Origin: Lactobacillus intestinalis
GTDB taxonomy: Bacteria > Bacillota > Bacilli > Lactobacillales > Lactobacillaceae
Direction of reading: 5' to 3'
Assembly (NCBI RefSeq): GCF_024397795.1
Contig: NZ_CP072983.1
Coordinates: 1,240,001-1,304,000 of the forward strand
DNA length: 64,000 bases
The position numbers and the translations under genes are program-made. The notes under the pieces were generated by a model. It made no database searches. It saw nothing but the letters and a program-made list of their open reading frames with translations, and was not told where the DNA came from. Below, in pieces: positions 39,061 to 48,516 of the stretch (position 1 is its first letter; each line of letters starts with the position of its first letter).

Positions 39061-39693
39061 CTTAATTTCAGCCAATGCTTTCTTAATTGGCGTATTTCCA
39101 TTACTCATTGGGATTACTTTACCAATTGTATTTGGAGCATCTCTTAAATCAGCTAGAACTTGAGCGACATCGGCAATTGTATTTTTAGCATTTGGCTCAA
39201 CACTCAAAGTAATCTTCCCTGTAGGATCTTCTTCTGTTAAATTACCTGGTTGTAAGATTGTGTAATCCAAGTTTGTTGAGTCCATCAAATAAGTATCTGC
39301 AAAGAATTTAGCAGCTAAATAATCTTCAAGGCCAGGAATCTTCTTCCATTTATCTACATCTAAGCTAAGCATTGAACTAAGCATAATGTAACGCTTAATA
39401 CCCGCTTTTTCCGCAGCCATCATAGTTTTAATAGCACCCATTGCATCAGTTTGAATTAAATCTTTCCCACGAGAGCCAGCAGTAAAGTAAATAACTTGAT
39501 TACCCTTAATTTGTTCAGCAATTTGATCTACATCTGCATGTAAATCAAGCTTATCTCTTTTGATTTCAGCCAAATCAACAATATTTTCTGGATGACGAGC
39601 AGCGGCAGTTACTTCTTCTCCATCAGCAACTAAATCTTTAATTAAGTCAGTACCTACACGGCCGGAACCACCAAAAATAAAAATTTTACTCAT
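39058..39693 (-). CDS. NAD(P)-binding atypical short-chain reductase
   Basis: A 211-residue Rossmann protein with GGSGRVGTDL at residues 8-17, VIYFTAGSRGKDL, and a C-terminal ADVAQVLADL segment. It resembles YwnB/NmrA-like NAD(P)H-binding proteins of the extended SDR class but lacks the YxxxK motif of classical SDRs. Function unknown. Confidence 0.8.
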   Translation of the reverse strand: MSKIFIFGGSGRVGTDLIKDLVADGEEVTAAARHPENIVDLAEIKRDKLDLHADVDQIAEQIKGNQVIYFTAGSRGKDLIQTDAMGAIKTMMAAEKAGIKRYIMLSSMLSLDVDKWKKIPGLEDYLAAKFFADTYLMDSTNLDYTILQPGNLTEEDPTGKITLSVEPNAKNTIADVAQVLADLRDAPNTIGKVIPMSNGNTPIKKALAEIK

Positions 39694-39771
39694 AAGATTA
39701 CTTCTTTCTATAATACTTACTTTTTATAAGTATTATACATAAAACGATTTCAAAAGTAAACTAAAACGAAT

Positions 39772-39966
39772 TTAATTGGGCCAAAATAAATCATCCAAAG
39801 TTTTATCAAGTGCCTTGCAAATACTAATACAAAGATTAACTGAAGGATTATAATTTCCTTTTTCAATTGCGGAAATCGTCTGACGCGACACCCCAACGAT
39901 CTCTGCCAATTCTTGTTGAGATAAATCCTTACCCGCACGAGCAGCTTTCATTTTTAAATTTTTCAT
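39772..39966 (-). CDS. XRE-family helix-turn-helix regulator
   Basis: A 64-residue stand-alone HTH_3 protein: DLSQQELAEIVGVSRQTISAIEKGNYNPS is the helix-turn-helix, with C-terminal SICKALDKTLDDLFW. The ATG overlaps the upstream membrane protein stop by four bases (ATGA), so both belong to one operon, most likely autoregulated through the palindrome upstream. Confidence 0.9.
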   Translation of the reverse strand: MKNLKMKAARAGKDLSQQELAEIVGVSRQTISAIEKGNYNPSVNLCISICKALDKTLDDLFWPN

Positions 39967-40454
39967 TTTTCGATTCGACTTCTATAGTTATAGTACAATT
40001 GAGCCATTCCGGATAACAGTAAAAAAAGCCCCAATGCCAAAAAAATAATATGATCATCCCATTCTCTTGGGGTCATTAACAATCCCTGAATCCCCATATA
40101 CAATTCTATGATACCCACAGCTAAATAGATAATTGCATCACGTTTTAGATTATTTTGATTAAGGCTAAAGTAGGCACCGTTAATAATTGAATAAACTGAA
40201 AATACTGTTATTCCCACCATAATTGGCATGATAAGAAGAAAATCATACGATAATTTTAGATTAAAAATTTTTAAAAGCCATAGAATTAAGCAATTATAGA
40301 TTGTCATCGTAGTGAAACCATATTTAAATCCGCGATTACGAACTGCTTCTTGCCTTTCATCCCACTTAAGCTTGGTCTTCGATCTTTTCGAAAATAAAAC
40401 AAAATAAGTAATTACCAATATTAATATAAAAACAATTACATTTATGGCATCCAT
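39963..40454 (-). CDS. Four-helix membrane protein paired with XRE regulator
   Basis: A 163-residue membrane protein with a first helix (VIVFILILVITYFVLF), a basic cytoplasmic loop KTKLKWDERQEAVRNRG, and about four further helices. Such proteins (DUF2178-like; the WDERQ motif is typical) lie next to small XRE regulators in many Firmicutes. Function unknown; the coupling suggests the two act together. Confidence 0.75.
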   Translation of the reverse strand: MDAINVIVFILILVITYFVLFSKRSKTKLKWDERQEAVRNRGFKYGFTTMTIYNCLILWLLKIFNLKLSYDFLLIMPIMVGITVFSVYSIINGAYFSLNQNNLKRDAIIYLAVGIIELYMGIQGLLMTPREWDDHIIFLALGLFLLLSGMAQLYYNYRSRIEK

Positions 40455-40484
40455 TTTAAGGACCTTCTTTCTAAATTTAATTTT

Positions 40485-40513
40485 ATTGTAAATAATATTT
40501 GTTTAAATGTAAA
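40485..40513 (-). promoter_or_regulatory. Promoter of the membrane-XRE pair
   Basis: On the minus strand TTTACA-N17-TACAAT, about 30 bases before the start of the membrane protein. Confidence 0.75.
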
Positions 40514-40527
40514 GTATATTTTACATT
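40506..40527. promoter_or_regulatory. Operator palindrome over the -35 box
   Basis: AATGTAAA-N6-TTTACATT, a perfect 8-bp inverted repeat whose one arm contains the -35. A likely site for the XRE regulator of the same operon. Confidence 0.7.
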
Positions 40528-40536
40528 ATGGCAAAA

Positions 40537-40574
40537 AAATAAGCACTCTAGTATTTCACTAGGGTGCTTTCTTA
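40537..40574 (-). terminator. Terminator of hpt
   Basis: AAGCAC(T/C)CTA / TAG(G/A)GTGCTT hairpin right after the hpt stop, with a T-run on the minus strand. Confidence 0.8.
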
Positions 40575-40575
40575 T

Positions 40576-41109
40576 TTAAGCATAAACTTCGTGCTTAAGT
40601 ACACCAACATAAGGCAAATTACGGTAAAACCCATCATAATCTAAACCATAACCAACCAAAAATTCATCTGGAGCAGTAAAACCGTAGTAATCCGCATGAA
40701 AATCAACCACACGAGTATCTGGTTTGTCAAGCATTGCCACAACTTCTACGCTCTGGGCACCGCGATCCTTCATCACTTCACTAAGTGCTTTAAGGGTGCG
40801 ACCTGTATCAACAATATCTTCCATAAAAATTACAGGGCGTCCTTTTACATCAGACTTTATATCTTGGACGATTTTAACATGACCGGTTGAATTTGCACCG
40901 TCATAACTAGATGCCTTGATTGGATCGATGTTCAACTTAAAATTAAGTCGCTTAATCATATCACTTGCAAAAATCATTGCACCATTAAGAACCGGAATCA
41001 CGATTGGTTCTTGACCTTCATACTTATCATTTAATTCATCGGCCATTTCATCCATACGTTTATTAAGTTGATCTTGACTATACAATACCTTTTCAATGTC
41101 GTTGTTCAT
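40576..41109 (-). CDS. hpt: Hypoxanthine-guanine phosphoribosyltransferase
   Basis: Purine salvage enzyme of 177 residues making IMP or GMP from PRPP. The PRPP loop VIFMEDIVDTGRTL and the FLVGYGLDYDGFYRNLPY C-terminal block are typical. ATG at 41109; a longer TTG frame to 41130 is not used. Downstream terminator present; the gene stands alone, whereas in many Firmicutes it is next to tilS and ftsH. Confidence 0.94.
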   Translation of the reverse strand: MNNDIEKVLYSQDQLNKRMDEMADELNDKYEGQEPIVIPVLNGAMIFASDMIKRLNFKLNIDPIKASSYDGANSTGHVKIVQDIKSDVKGRPVIFMEDIVDTGRTLKALSEVMKDRGAQSVEVVAMLDKPDTRVVDFHADYYGFTAPDEFLVGYGLDYDGFYRNLPYVGVLKHEVYA

Positions 41110-41221
41110 TCTGAATGTTTTCCCTCTCAAATTAGTTAACGATCAGATTTTAACACATGTAAAAAGTTTTTTCAGCATTTTTAAGAAAAAACCGTCTAAT
41201 TTATTAACAAATCTTAAATTG

Positions 41222-42613
41222 TTATTTATTATAGTTCGTATTTTTAGGAACAAAAATCAAGGCTAGTATTAAATTACTGATGATTAATATAATCAAAACA
41301 ATAAACGTCCATCTCGCTCCCACGGCCGTTGTAATACTTTCAGGCATAGATTTATTATTTTGACTAATCGAGATTAGAGTCCCGGCCAGAGCTGTCCCCA
41401 CTGCTCCAGAAAATTGTTGAAGAGTATTGAAAATTGCATTTCCTTGAGCATGATTCTCTTCTGAAAGAGAAGTTAATCCACTTGTCATCAAGCTGCTAAA
41501 ACACATTCCATAGCCACCATAATAAAGTGCATATAACCACACAACACCAAGATTAGTTAGACTTGAACTTAAGTACATAATAAGTAAACTGGTCAAACTA
41601 GCTATAATTCCTAATAAAATCGGTAGTCGGGGGCCTTTTTTATCTAAAACTTTCCCAGCAATTGCAGCCATTAAAGCATCAATAATGGCTCCAGGAAACA
41701 TGATCCATCCAGCTAAAGAAGCAGAACCATGATTAACAATTTGAATATATATTGGAAAAATAAACCCCAAAGCTAATGTAGAAATCTTTGCAAAACAATA
41801 ACATATCAATTGCATACTGAAAGCAATATTTTTAAAAAGGCGCGGACTAATCAAAGCAGCTTTATCATTCCAAGACACCTTAATCCAAATAAATAAACTA
41901 ATGATTCCGACTAATAAAAAAACTCCTACTTGGTATGAAATCAAATTATTTTTAGAAAAATTAGTAAAGCCGAGCATCAAAAAAATTAAACTAACCGCAA
42001 TCGCAAGCCACTGACCAAATTTAAAACGAACCTTTTTCAATTTAGTAAGTTATTCAATTGAATAACAGCCTGTCAAAAAACTAATAATAATTAGGAATAC
42101 GGAAATAATAAAGATCCAGCGCCAATTTAGGAAGTTGGTAACAATCCCACCAAAAACTGGTCCTAAAGCTACGGCAGCCGCAGTAATCATAGTTCCAATC
42201 CCCATCATGAATCCTAATTTACTCTTCGGAACCTTAGTTAAGATAATGTTATACATTAAAGGCAGTCCGATGCCAGTACCTATTCCTTGGAACGCACGCC
42301 CCAATAACAAGAGATCAAAACGAGGTGTAAAAATGTCAATTATTAATCCCAGCACAAAGAAAAGAATGCCAGCAAAAAAGATTCTTTTAGTAGAAATTCG
42401 AAGTCTAATTTGGGAGCTTAAAGGCACAATAATGGCAATCACCAGCAAGACCAGTGTATTAACCCATTGCACTTGAGCTGTTGTAATTTTGAATTCTTTA
42501 ATTAAAGTGGGAAAAGTTACCGTTGTTGCCGTCTCATCTAAAATCCCTAAAAATGATAACATCCCGGCTGATAAGATGGCGACCAGCAATTTGAAAGTTA
42601 CTTTTTTCTCCAT
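41222..42613 (-). pseudogene. DHA2-type MFS exporter split by an in-frame stop
   Basis: Two segments in the same frame, separated only by TAA at 42052-42050: an N-terminal part (MEKKVTFKLLVAILSAG..., 187 residues, GILDETATTVTFPTLI and RWIFIISVFLII) and a C-terminal part (LTKLKKVRFKFGQWLAI...). The reading frame otherwise runs uninterrupted for 463 codons, a standard exporter length. One C-to-T change in CAA would give TAA. The downstream part could be translated from a TTG at 42040 but has no good ribosome binding site. Probably non-functional. Confidence 0.85.
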
Positions 42614-42667
42614 AATTTACCTCGTTTTCTTTACATGATCAGTATAAGCCTTATCCTTCTCTTTAAA

Positions 42668-42705
42668 AAAGAAAAAAGCTAGGCTAAACGCCTAGCTATA
42701 AAAAT
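42668..42705 (-). terminator. Terminator after the small membrane protein gene
   Basis: AGCTAGG / CCTAGCT stem with a T6 run on the minus strand, ten bases after the stop at 42712. Confidence 0.8.
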
Positions 42706-42711
42706 ATTGTT

Positions 42712-43068
42712 TTAAACTTCTTCACCAATTCGACGATGCCAAACAAAGAAGCCAATACCAACAATTAAACTAATCACTGCATATAGGAACATCCATCTAT
42801 TGAAGAAACAACCAACAAATCCCACAATAGCACCGATAATCAACAAAATAAAACACGTGATGTCACCGCCCATAAAAGGATCATTTTCTAAACAAATATA
42901 TACTATACCAGCTCCCATAAATAGACCACCTAAGATTATTTCTAAAACTCCGCTGGCAATATTGCGCGCTGCCCAGACTCCCAGTATGCCATTCATCAGA
43001 CCTTCAACTAGAAGCCAAACAGATAACATTATTAATAAAATTCCTGTAACTAATTTTGTGATTCTCAT
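42712..43068 (-). CDS. Small four-helix membrane protein, DUF308-like
   Basis: A 118-residue protein with four predicted transmembrane helices and short loops (LVTGILLIMLSVWLL..., ILGGLFMGAGIVYI..., ITCFILLIIGAIVGFVG..., FLYAVISLIVGIGFFVW). The layout resembles HdeD/DUF308-type proteins, but the match is by pattern only. AGAGGGG precedes the ATG. Divergent from the small gene at 43179. Confidence 0.65.
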   Translation of the reverse strand: MRITKLVTGILLIMLSVWLLVEGLMNGILGVWAARNIASGVLEIILGGLFMGAGIVYICLENDPFMGGDITCFILLIIGAIVGFVGCFFNRWMFLYAVISLIVGIGFFVWHRRIGEEV

Positions 43069-43178
43069 TTTAAGCCCCTCTTTTCTCTACTTACATTATT
43101 GAAGAGGGAGACAAAAAATTCAAAGATATGCGCTTTCAAATCACGTGATAAGCTTATAATTATTTTAGAAGGAAGAAA

Positions 43179-43361
43179 ATGAATACAATTTTTACAATTA
43201 TGAGTATTATCAGCGTAATTGGTATTATCCTAGTATGGTGTTCTTTTTGGAAGAATTTGAAACAGCTAACTGTTTTTCAAAAAACATCATTGCTAATTAC
43301 AAGTGTTGGGATTCTAATTCCGTTTATCGTAGGTTTTATTAATGGATTTCTTGGTCACTAA
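43179..43361 (+). CDS. Two-helix small membrane protein
   Basis: 60 residues with two hydrophobic segments, MSIISVIGIILVWCSFW and SLLITSVGILIPFIVGFI, and a short basic linker. GAAGGAAG precedes the ATG and it has its own strong terminator, so it is likely real. Function unknown. Confidence 0.65.
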   Translation: MNTIFTIMSIISVIGIILVWCSFWKNLKQLTVFQKTSLLITSVGILIPFIVGFINGFLGH

Positions 43362-43402
43362 AAAAGTAGTCTGATTATCAATGTGATCAGACTACTTTTT
43401 AT
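43360..43402 (+). terminator. Terminator of the small membrane gene
   Basis: AGTAGTCTGAT / ATCAGACTACT perfect stem with T5, right after the stop. Confidence 0.88.
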
Positions 43403-43512
43403 TTATTTCGAGGATCTGCTATCTACTTTTTAGATTTAACTATAATTAACTATTACCTCCATCTTTGATAGAATCAATGTAGAAAAAATTATTATATTTA
43501 GAGAGAAAAATT

Positions 43513-44703
43513 ATGAATATTAAAGATGAATCATCCAAACCAATGTTTAAAATATCTCTACTAGCAATTTCTTTATTCATTATGATGTCAGCCGTGATTT
43601 CACCTGCACTTCCCTTAATTGAACAGGCCTTTCCCAATATTGCACGCGTAAATGTAGAGTTATTAACTACTATTCCCAATTTAGGTCAGATTATCGGATT
43701 AATTCTGAATCCATTTTTAGTAAGAAAAATCGGTAAAAAACGCGTTATTATCCTCGGATTAGCTATTATTGGGATTACAGGTACTCTTCCTGTCATTATT
43801 AATAACTTCTGGCTTATTTTTTTCTTGCGAATTCTACTTGGAGTCGGAGTTGGAATTTACAATTCATTGGCTGTGAGCTTACTGATGAGTATTTATCATG
43901 ATAATAATGTTGAACTTAATCAAATGTTAGGTTTCCAAAATATTATGAATGATATCGGCTATATTGTTTCATCCTTACTGATTTGCTACTTAGTCACACT
44001 TTCTTGGCATGCAGTATTTTGGGTGTATATTTTTGCAATTCCCATTTTATTCATGTTCCAAAAATTTGTTAAAGTACCAAAAGTTCAATATACTCATAAT
44101 AAAGAACACTTTTCTATGACAAATTTAAAAGGAAAATTCAATTCTACAATTATTATAATTAGTATTATTACTCTTTTGATCTATATTTTTTACATGGCTC
44201 TTGCCTACAAACTTCCAGCATTTATCATTAAATTCTATCTTGGTAACGAAAGTACAGCCTCCTTCATGCTAGCAGTAATTGCCATAATGGGCATCCCGTG
44301 TGGAATGAGCTTCAATTGGCTTTACAACCGTCTAAACAAATGGATTTGGCCAATTTGCTTATTTTTAAATGCAGCAGGATTTTTCCTTATCAGTATTTCT
44401 CGTAATTTTGGAATTTTGGTAGTAGGGTGCGTCATTTTAGGACTTGGATTTGGCTTAGTAATGCCATATATCTTCAAATGGATTTCTAATTCTGCGCCAG
44501 CTAAATGGGAAAATTTAGATACAACCTTATGTCTGGTAATGATGGATGTAGGGTGTGTAGCCTCACCTTATGTAATATCTCTTATTACCAAAAATTCTGA
44601 CGCTGCTTTGTTATCTTCAGCTATCTTCTTCGGAATTCTAATGATTATTGAGATTATTGCTATTATTATTCAAAAGCATTCAATAAAAAAAGCTTCAGTT
44701 TAA
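43513..44703 (+). CDS. MFS transporter (12-helix)
   Basis: A 396-residue major facilitator with 12 predicted helices: LLAISLFIMMSAVISPALPLIEQAF begins helix 1, GKKRVIILGLAIIG follows helix 2 and a central loop around residue 195 separates the halves. Intact, unlike two of its MFS neighbours. Resembles sugar or drug transporters of the YnfM/CynX type; substrate unknown. Confidence 0.85.
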   Translation: MNIKDESSKPMFKISLLAISLFIMMSAVISPALPLIEQAFPNIARVNVELLTTIPNLGQIIGLILNPFLVRKIGKKRVIILGLAIIGITGTLPVIINNFWLIFFLRILLGVGVGIYNSLAVSLLMSIYHDNNVELNQMLGFQNIMNDIGYIVSSLLICYLVTLSWHAVFWVYIFAIPILFMFQKFVKVPKVQYTHNKEHFSMTNLKGKFNSTIIIISIITLLIYIFYMALAYKLPAFIIKFYLGNESTASFMLAVIAIMGIPCGMSFNWLYNRLNKWIWPICLFLNAAGFFLISISRNFGILVVGCVILGLGFGLVMPYIFKWISNSAPAKWENLDTTLCLVMMDVGCVASPYVISLITKNSDAALLSSAIFFGILMIIEIIAIIIQKHSIKKASV

Positions 44704-44724
44704 TAAAACTGAGGCTTTTTATTT
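44684..44724 (+). terminator. Terminator overlapping the MFS stop
   Basis: AAAAAGC-TTCAGTT / AACTGA-GGCTTTTT hairpin whose loop contains the TAA stop. Confidence 0.85.
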
Positions 44725-44776
44725 ACCTAAAATTTACAAATTTTAAAAAATCTAATAAGAAAGATTATCTTTATAA

Positions 44777-47700
44777 TTATTTTTTCTTTTTAAAAATACT
44801 CAATCCAAGTGCAGTAAATAAGCTAATAATGTCTGCTAAGAGTAAGAAAATATTATCATTTTTACTTCCAGCTTGGGGCAAGCTTACATTATTTTTGAAA
44901 TTTGAAAACACATGGTGATTCTTTATCTTTGCATTAAGTTTAACAGATTTAGTTAACTTATGGTTCTTTATTCTAGAAATAATATGTTTATAGTTATTTA
45001 TCTCAGGAGATCTATTATTTGAGCTTATTTCTATTTTCTTTTCCAATATCTTTACATTTAAACTCGATAAGGTAGAAGAAGGAACGTTACCTTTTAGTTG
45101 ATCCTTCTGCTCGTTCTCTGTTACATCTAGTTTTGTAGCTGAATCATCATCTTGAGCTGATAATTTTTCAGCCGCTGAGTCTTGGACATTTTTCGAGTCA
45201 TTAATCTGTAAACTCGGCAAGTTAGAACTGGCATCTTCACTTACTATCTCATTCCTTTTAAGAGAAGCTATATCGTAGACCGGGAGATCAAATTGAGTAC
45301 TGTCACTTACTACTTCACCTTTCTTAAGTGAATCTAAATCATAGGTTGGCAATTCTAACTCCGTACCCTCGCCTACTGTTTCGCCTTTCTTAAGCGAATT
45401 CAAATCATAGGCTGACAATTCTAACTTAGTTCCTTCACCTACTGTTTCGCCTTTCTTAAGTGAATCTAAATCATAGGTTGGCAAGTCTAACTCCGTACCC
45501 TCGCCTACTGTTTCGCCTTTCTTAAGTGAATCTAAATCATAGGCTGGAAGGTCTAACTTTGTACCTTCCTCTACTACTTCACCTTTCTTAAGTAAGTTCA
45601 AATCATAGACTGGCAAATCTAACTCCGTATCCTCACCTACTGCTTCACCCTTCTTAAGTGTGTTTAAATCGTAAGCGGGTAAGTCTAACTTGGTGCCTCC
45701 ACCTACTATTTCGCCCTTCTTAAGTGTGTTTAAATCATACGCTGGCAAATCTAAACTTGTACCTTCACCTACAATTTCACCTTGCTTACTTTGTTGAGGA
45801 CTAGCAAAAATTGAACTTCTAAAATCATCAGTCTGCTTGAGTTCAGCTGTTAATATGGCAGCTTTTAAGTCGTTAATCAAACTTGACTTTTTTCCCTGAG
45901 CTCTCAGTGCTAATTCTTGATCAACAGTAGTCTGCATTAAATTTTGTAACTCATCCCAATTGTTTAGTTGGACATTCTTGCTATTCAACGTAATAGTAAT
46001 TGGTTTAAAATCTTGACGTTTATCAATACGCTCCTTGAACATTGCTTTTTTGAAGGTTGAGTAATCATTATCATATTCACCATTAAAGATCTTCGCTAAC
46101 GCGTATGTGTCACTCAGCGATTTCTTATCATTTTTTGCATCCTTAGCATACTTGTTTGTAACATAAGAAATAAAACCATCGGACCAACCCTTGGCAGCTA
46201 GTAATTCAAAAGCAGTTTTTTTGAAAGTGATCCCACCTGAAACAGAAGTTGAGCTCTGAACTGCTGCGTAATCTGGTGTATACATAGAAATCGTTTGATA
46301 ACTATTAGTACCATAACTTCCTGCTTGATAACCACGACTAGCAATAATATTGTTGTCAATGAAATCATCAATTGTCATTAACTTATCAGCAATTTCAGTA
46401 CTGATTGGGCCAGATACTACATCTGCCTTTTTAGCAGGATCATAACTAATTTGAGAGTACATCAATTGCTTCTCTTTAGCTGATTTGCCTACCATTGCTT
46501 GAGCTTCAGCATAATCAAGTAAATAAGTTATATCAAAAATTCCATGCATATAATCTTGCAAGTCTTTTCTAGTTTGAAAACGTGATGGGCTTTTATTCGT
46601 GGTTCGATTATTATCAGCATAAAAAGTTAATGCAGTATTCAAGCCATAATTTGCAAATGTTCGGTCCCATGGTGATTCGAGCAGTCCCGTAGCATATGTT
46701 TCTACTCCCGTACCCGGACGATGCTGAAATCCATCTAAGTAAATACTATTATCGAAATTATGCGTCATTTCGTGTGACAAAATTCCTATACCGCCAAAAT
46801 TATTTACTACTTGTGCCACATAATAGCGTACTGCATTACCAACAGCATCTGCCGAAAGTCCAGCCGCATCATACATCTTACCTAAAGGGCCGAAAAATTC
46901 TGCAACTGCAGGAATATCGGTATCACGTTTATTTAGCCATCGACGCCCACCTTTCTTGCTAGAATCGATCGCATTATAACTATCCCAGACCTGAATATTT
47001 GCGTTAGTTAAGCGTTTCTTTCCCTCTTCATTAGCCATCCGATACCAAAAATCAAAATGATCTCTCCATGCAGTAGAAAGCCGGGTAAGTTCTTTATGTA
47101 CTGCTTGAACTTTTTCTTGATATACCACCGGATCCTTATGGTATTTCACATCAATATATGGTTCATATGATCCAAATATCATCATCCCCAAAGCGGATAC
47201 AACATACATATCATCGTTTTTAATATTTAAAAGCGGTAAGATATATTCTTGCAGCTCTTTATTTGTAGATAAGCGATGATAAATATTGAGATTTAAATCG
47301 GGTACTTCTTTTGAGGGAATCTCAGCAATGTAAACTCCCGTGTTTGATCTAAACCACTCTTCGTCAGATAGATTTGGAGACCATTTCTTACGCAAATCTC
47401 CTAAGAAAGTAACTAAGTCTGACTGAGTATTTAGCATTGGAGCTAATTTGTTATTAAAAGTAGTCACAGTATTTGAAGGAGCCAATTCATCAGTTGACCA
47501 GTCTCCAATCTTAGACAACCAATCGATTGAATCCAAATTAGAGCCAAAAGCCTTTGGATCAAACATCATTACGGGTAAAAGTTCCTTATCTTCATATGAA
47601 ACGTTATACCACCGATTAATGTAAGACATCCCCACCATAATAGCACCTGCATTATCACTAACTCTTTGATTAGCAGTATCTATATTATCGGTGTGTTCAA

Positions 47701-48319
47701 GAAGTTGCAGTACTAAAGTGGGCAATTGATTATATACTTCATTAAAGCTATCTACCAAACTACTACTAGTTAGTTGAATATGATTCCAGTTTCTAAGAAC
47801 TTGTTTTGGATCCCCATCAAAGGCATCATACTTAACTTGTTTTAAGCTATCTGTAACAGATTTAACAAGATCAGCATCAACTTTCTTTTCTGTTTGGACT
47901 GGTTGCTGGTCACTAATAGTAATATCAGCGATGTTATTTTCTTTATTGTCGGTATCTTGTTTTAAAGTATTCGTTTCATTATCTACAGTATTTTGATCAT
48001 TTTTTAAGTCTTGGTTGACATCTTTGGTAGTATTTACATCTGAATTTGTTTTAGTATCTGCAGTTGCCTGACTTGTTTTGTCATCCTGAGCATTGTCTTG
48101 CGGATCTACAGGTTCTACCTTAGCAAGATTATCATTTGTATTTTCTATAACAGTATTTTTATTTTCTGAGGTCTGATTTTCAGTCGTTTGAACTTGTGGT
48201 TCACTATCAGCATGAACAGTCATTGTTGTAGCAGCCATAAATGCTAATCCGACAGCGACAGAGGTTAAGCCAACACTAAGCTTACGCAAAGCATATCGAT
48301 ATTGAGAATGTTTTTGCAT
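44777..48319 (-). CDS. Cell-wall-anchored M26-like zinc metalloprotease
   Basis: Surface protein of 1180 residues. YSIRK-type signal (YALRKLSVGLTSVAVGLAF, residues 8-26), a disordered Glu/Asp/Asn/Thr region to about residue 150, a catalytic domain with HEMTHNFD at residues 516-523 (zinc ligands and catalytic Glu) and ETYATGLLES 20-30 residues later (third ligand), and a repeat array (see below, about residues 847-1022). The C-terminus has LPQAG at 1147-1151, a hydrophobic segment and KKKK: a sortase signal. Similar to the ZmpB/ZmpC/IgA1 protease (M26) family. LPQAG is a variant of LPxTG. The target is unknown; host glycoprotein or immunoglobulin is a guess. Confidence 0.88.
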   Translation of the reverse strand: MQKHSQYRYALRKLSVGLTSVAVGLAFMAATTMTVHADSEPQVQTTENQTSENKNTVIENTNDNLAKVEPVDPQDNAQDDKTSQATADTKTNSDVNTTKDVNQDLKNDQNTVDNETNTLKQDTDNKENNIADITISDQQPVQTEKKVDADLVKSVTDSLKQVKYDAFDGDPKQVLRNWNHIQLTSSSLVDSFNEVYNQLPTLVLQLLEHTDNIDTANQRVSDNAGAIMVGMSYINRWYNVSYEDKELLPVMMFDPKAFGSNLDSIDWLSKIGDWSTDELAPSNTVTTFNNKLAPMLNTQSDLVTFLGDLRKKWSPNLSDEEWFRSNTGVYIAEIPSKEVPDLNLNIYHRLSTNKELQEYILPLLNIKNDDMYVVSALGMMIFGSYEPYIDVKYHKDPVVYQEKVQAVHKELTRLSTAWRDHFDFWYRMANEEGKKRLTNANIQVWDSYNAIDSSKKGGRRWLNKRDTDIPAVAEFFGPLGKMYDAAGLSADAVGNAVRYYVAQVVNNFGGIGILSHEMTHNFDNSIYLDGFQHRPGTGVETYATGLLESPWDRTFANYGLNTALTFYADNNRTTNKSPSRFQTRKDLQDYMHGIFDITYLLDYAEAQAMVGKSAKEKQLMYSQISYDPAKKADVVSGPISTEIADKLMTIDDFIDNNIIASRGYQAGSYGTNSYQTISMYTPDYAAVQSSTSVSGGITFKKTAFELLAAKGWSDGFISYVTNKYAKDAKNDKKSLSDTYALAKIFNGEYDNDYSTFKKAMFKERIDKRQDFKPITITLNSKNVQLNNWDELQNLMQTTVDQELALRAQGKKSSLINDLKAAILTAELKQTDDFRSSIFASPQQSKQGEIVGEGTSLDLPAYDLNTLKKGEIVGGGTKLDLPAYDLNTLKKGEAVGEDTELDLPVYDLNLLKKGEVVEEGTKLDLPAYDLDSLKKGETVGEGTELDLPTYDLDSLKKGETVGEGTKLELSAYDLNSLKKGETVGEGTELELPTYDLDSLKKGEVVSDSTQFDLPVYDIASLKRNEIVSEDASSNLPSLQINDSKNVQDSAAEKLSAQDDDSATKLDVTENEQKDQLKGNVPSSTLSSLNVKILEKKIEISSNNRSPEINNYKHIISRIKNHKLTKSVKLNAKIKNHHVFSNFKNNVSLPQAGSKNDNIFLLLADIISLFTALGLSIFKKKK
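45254..45781 (-). repeat. Eight 66-bp repeats in the protease gene
   Basis: Eight in-phase units of exactly 66 bp (22 residues: GE-(I/T/V)VGEGT-x-LDLP-x-YDL-x-SLKK), with a ninth degenerate unit at 45253 to about 45190. They form a spacer between the catalytic domain and the wall anchor and could vary in number by slipped recombination. Confidence 0.93.
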
Positions 48320-48423
48320 ATTTATTCTAGCCCTTCAATTTTTCCTAATCTAAGTTATTCCGTTAATTATAACTGAAGCCATATTGATTTCAAATAAGTA
48401 AATTAATTTTGGCACTACCTAAC

Positions 48424-48474
48424 AATAAAAAGTTAAAAATAGCATGACTTCTTCCATCGATAGCCATGCTATTA
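48424..48474 (-). terminator. Terminator of the beta-lactamase-like gene
   Basis: AATAGCATG / CATGCTATT stem with a T5 run on the minus strand. Confidence 0.65.
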
Positions 48475-48516
48475 ATTATATTTTTCTATTCTTTACTTAA
48501 AAGAGCTAATCACTAA

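Noticed and set aside
46696..46962. Plus-strand open frame inside the metalloprotease gene
   Set aside because: Shadow frame of the protease coding sequence.
44777..48319. Mucus-binding (MucBP) adhesin
   Set aside because: No MucBP domain or PxTG repeats; the HEMTH motif identifies a zinc metalloprotease.
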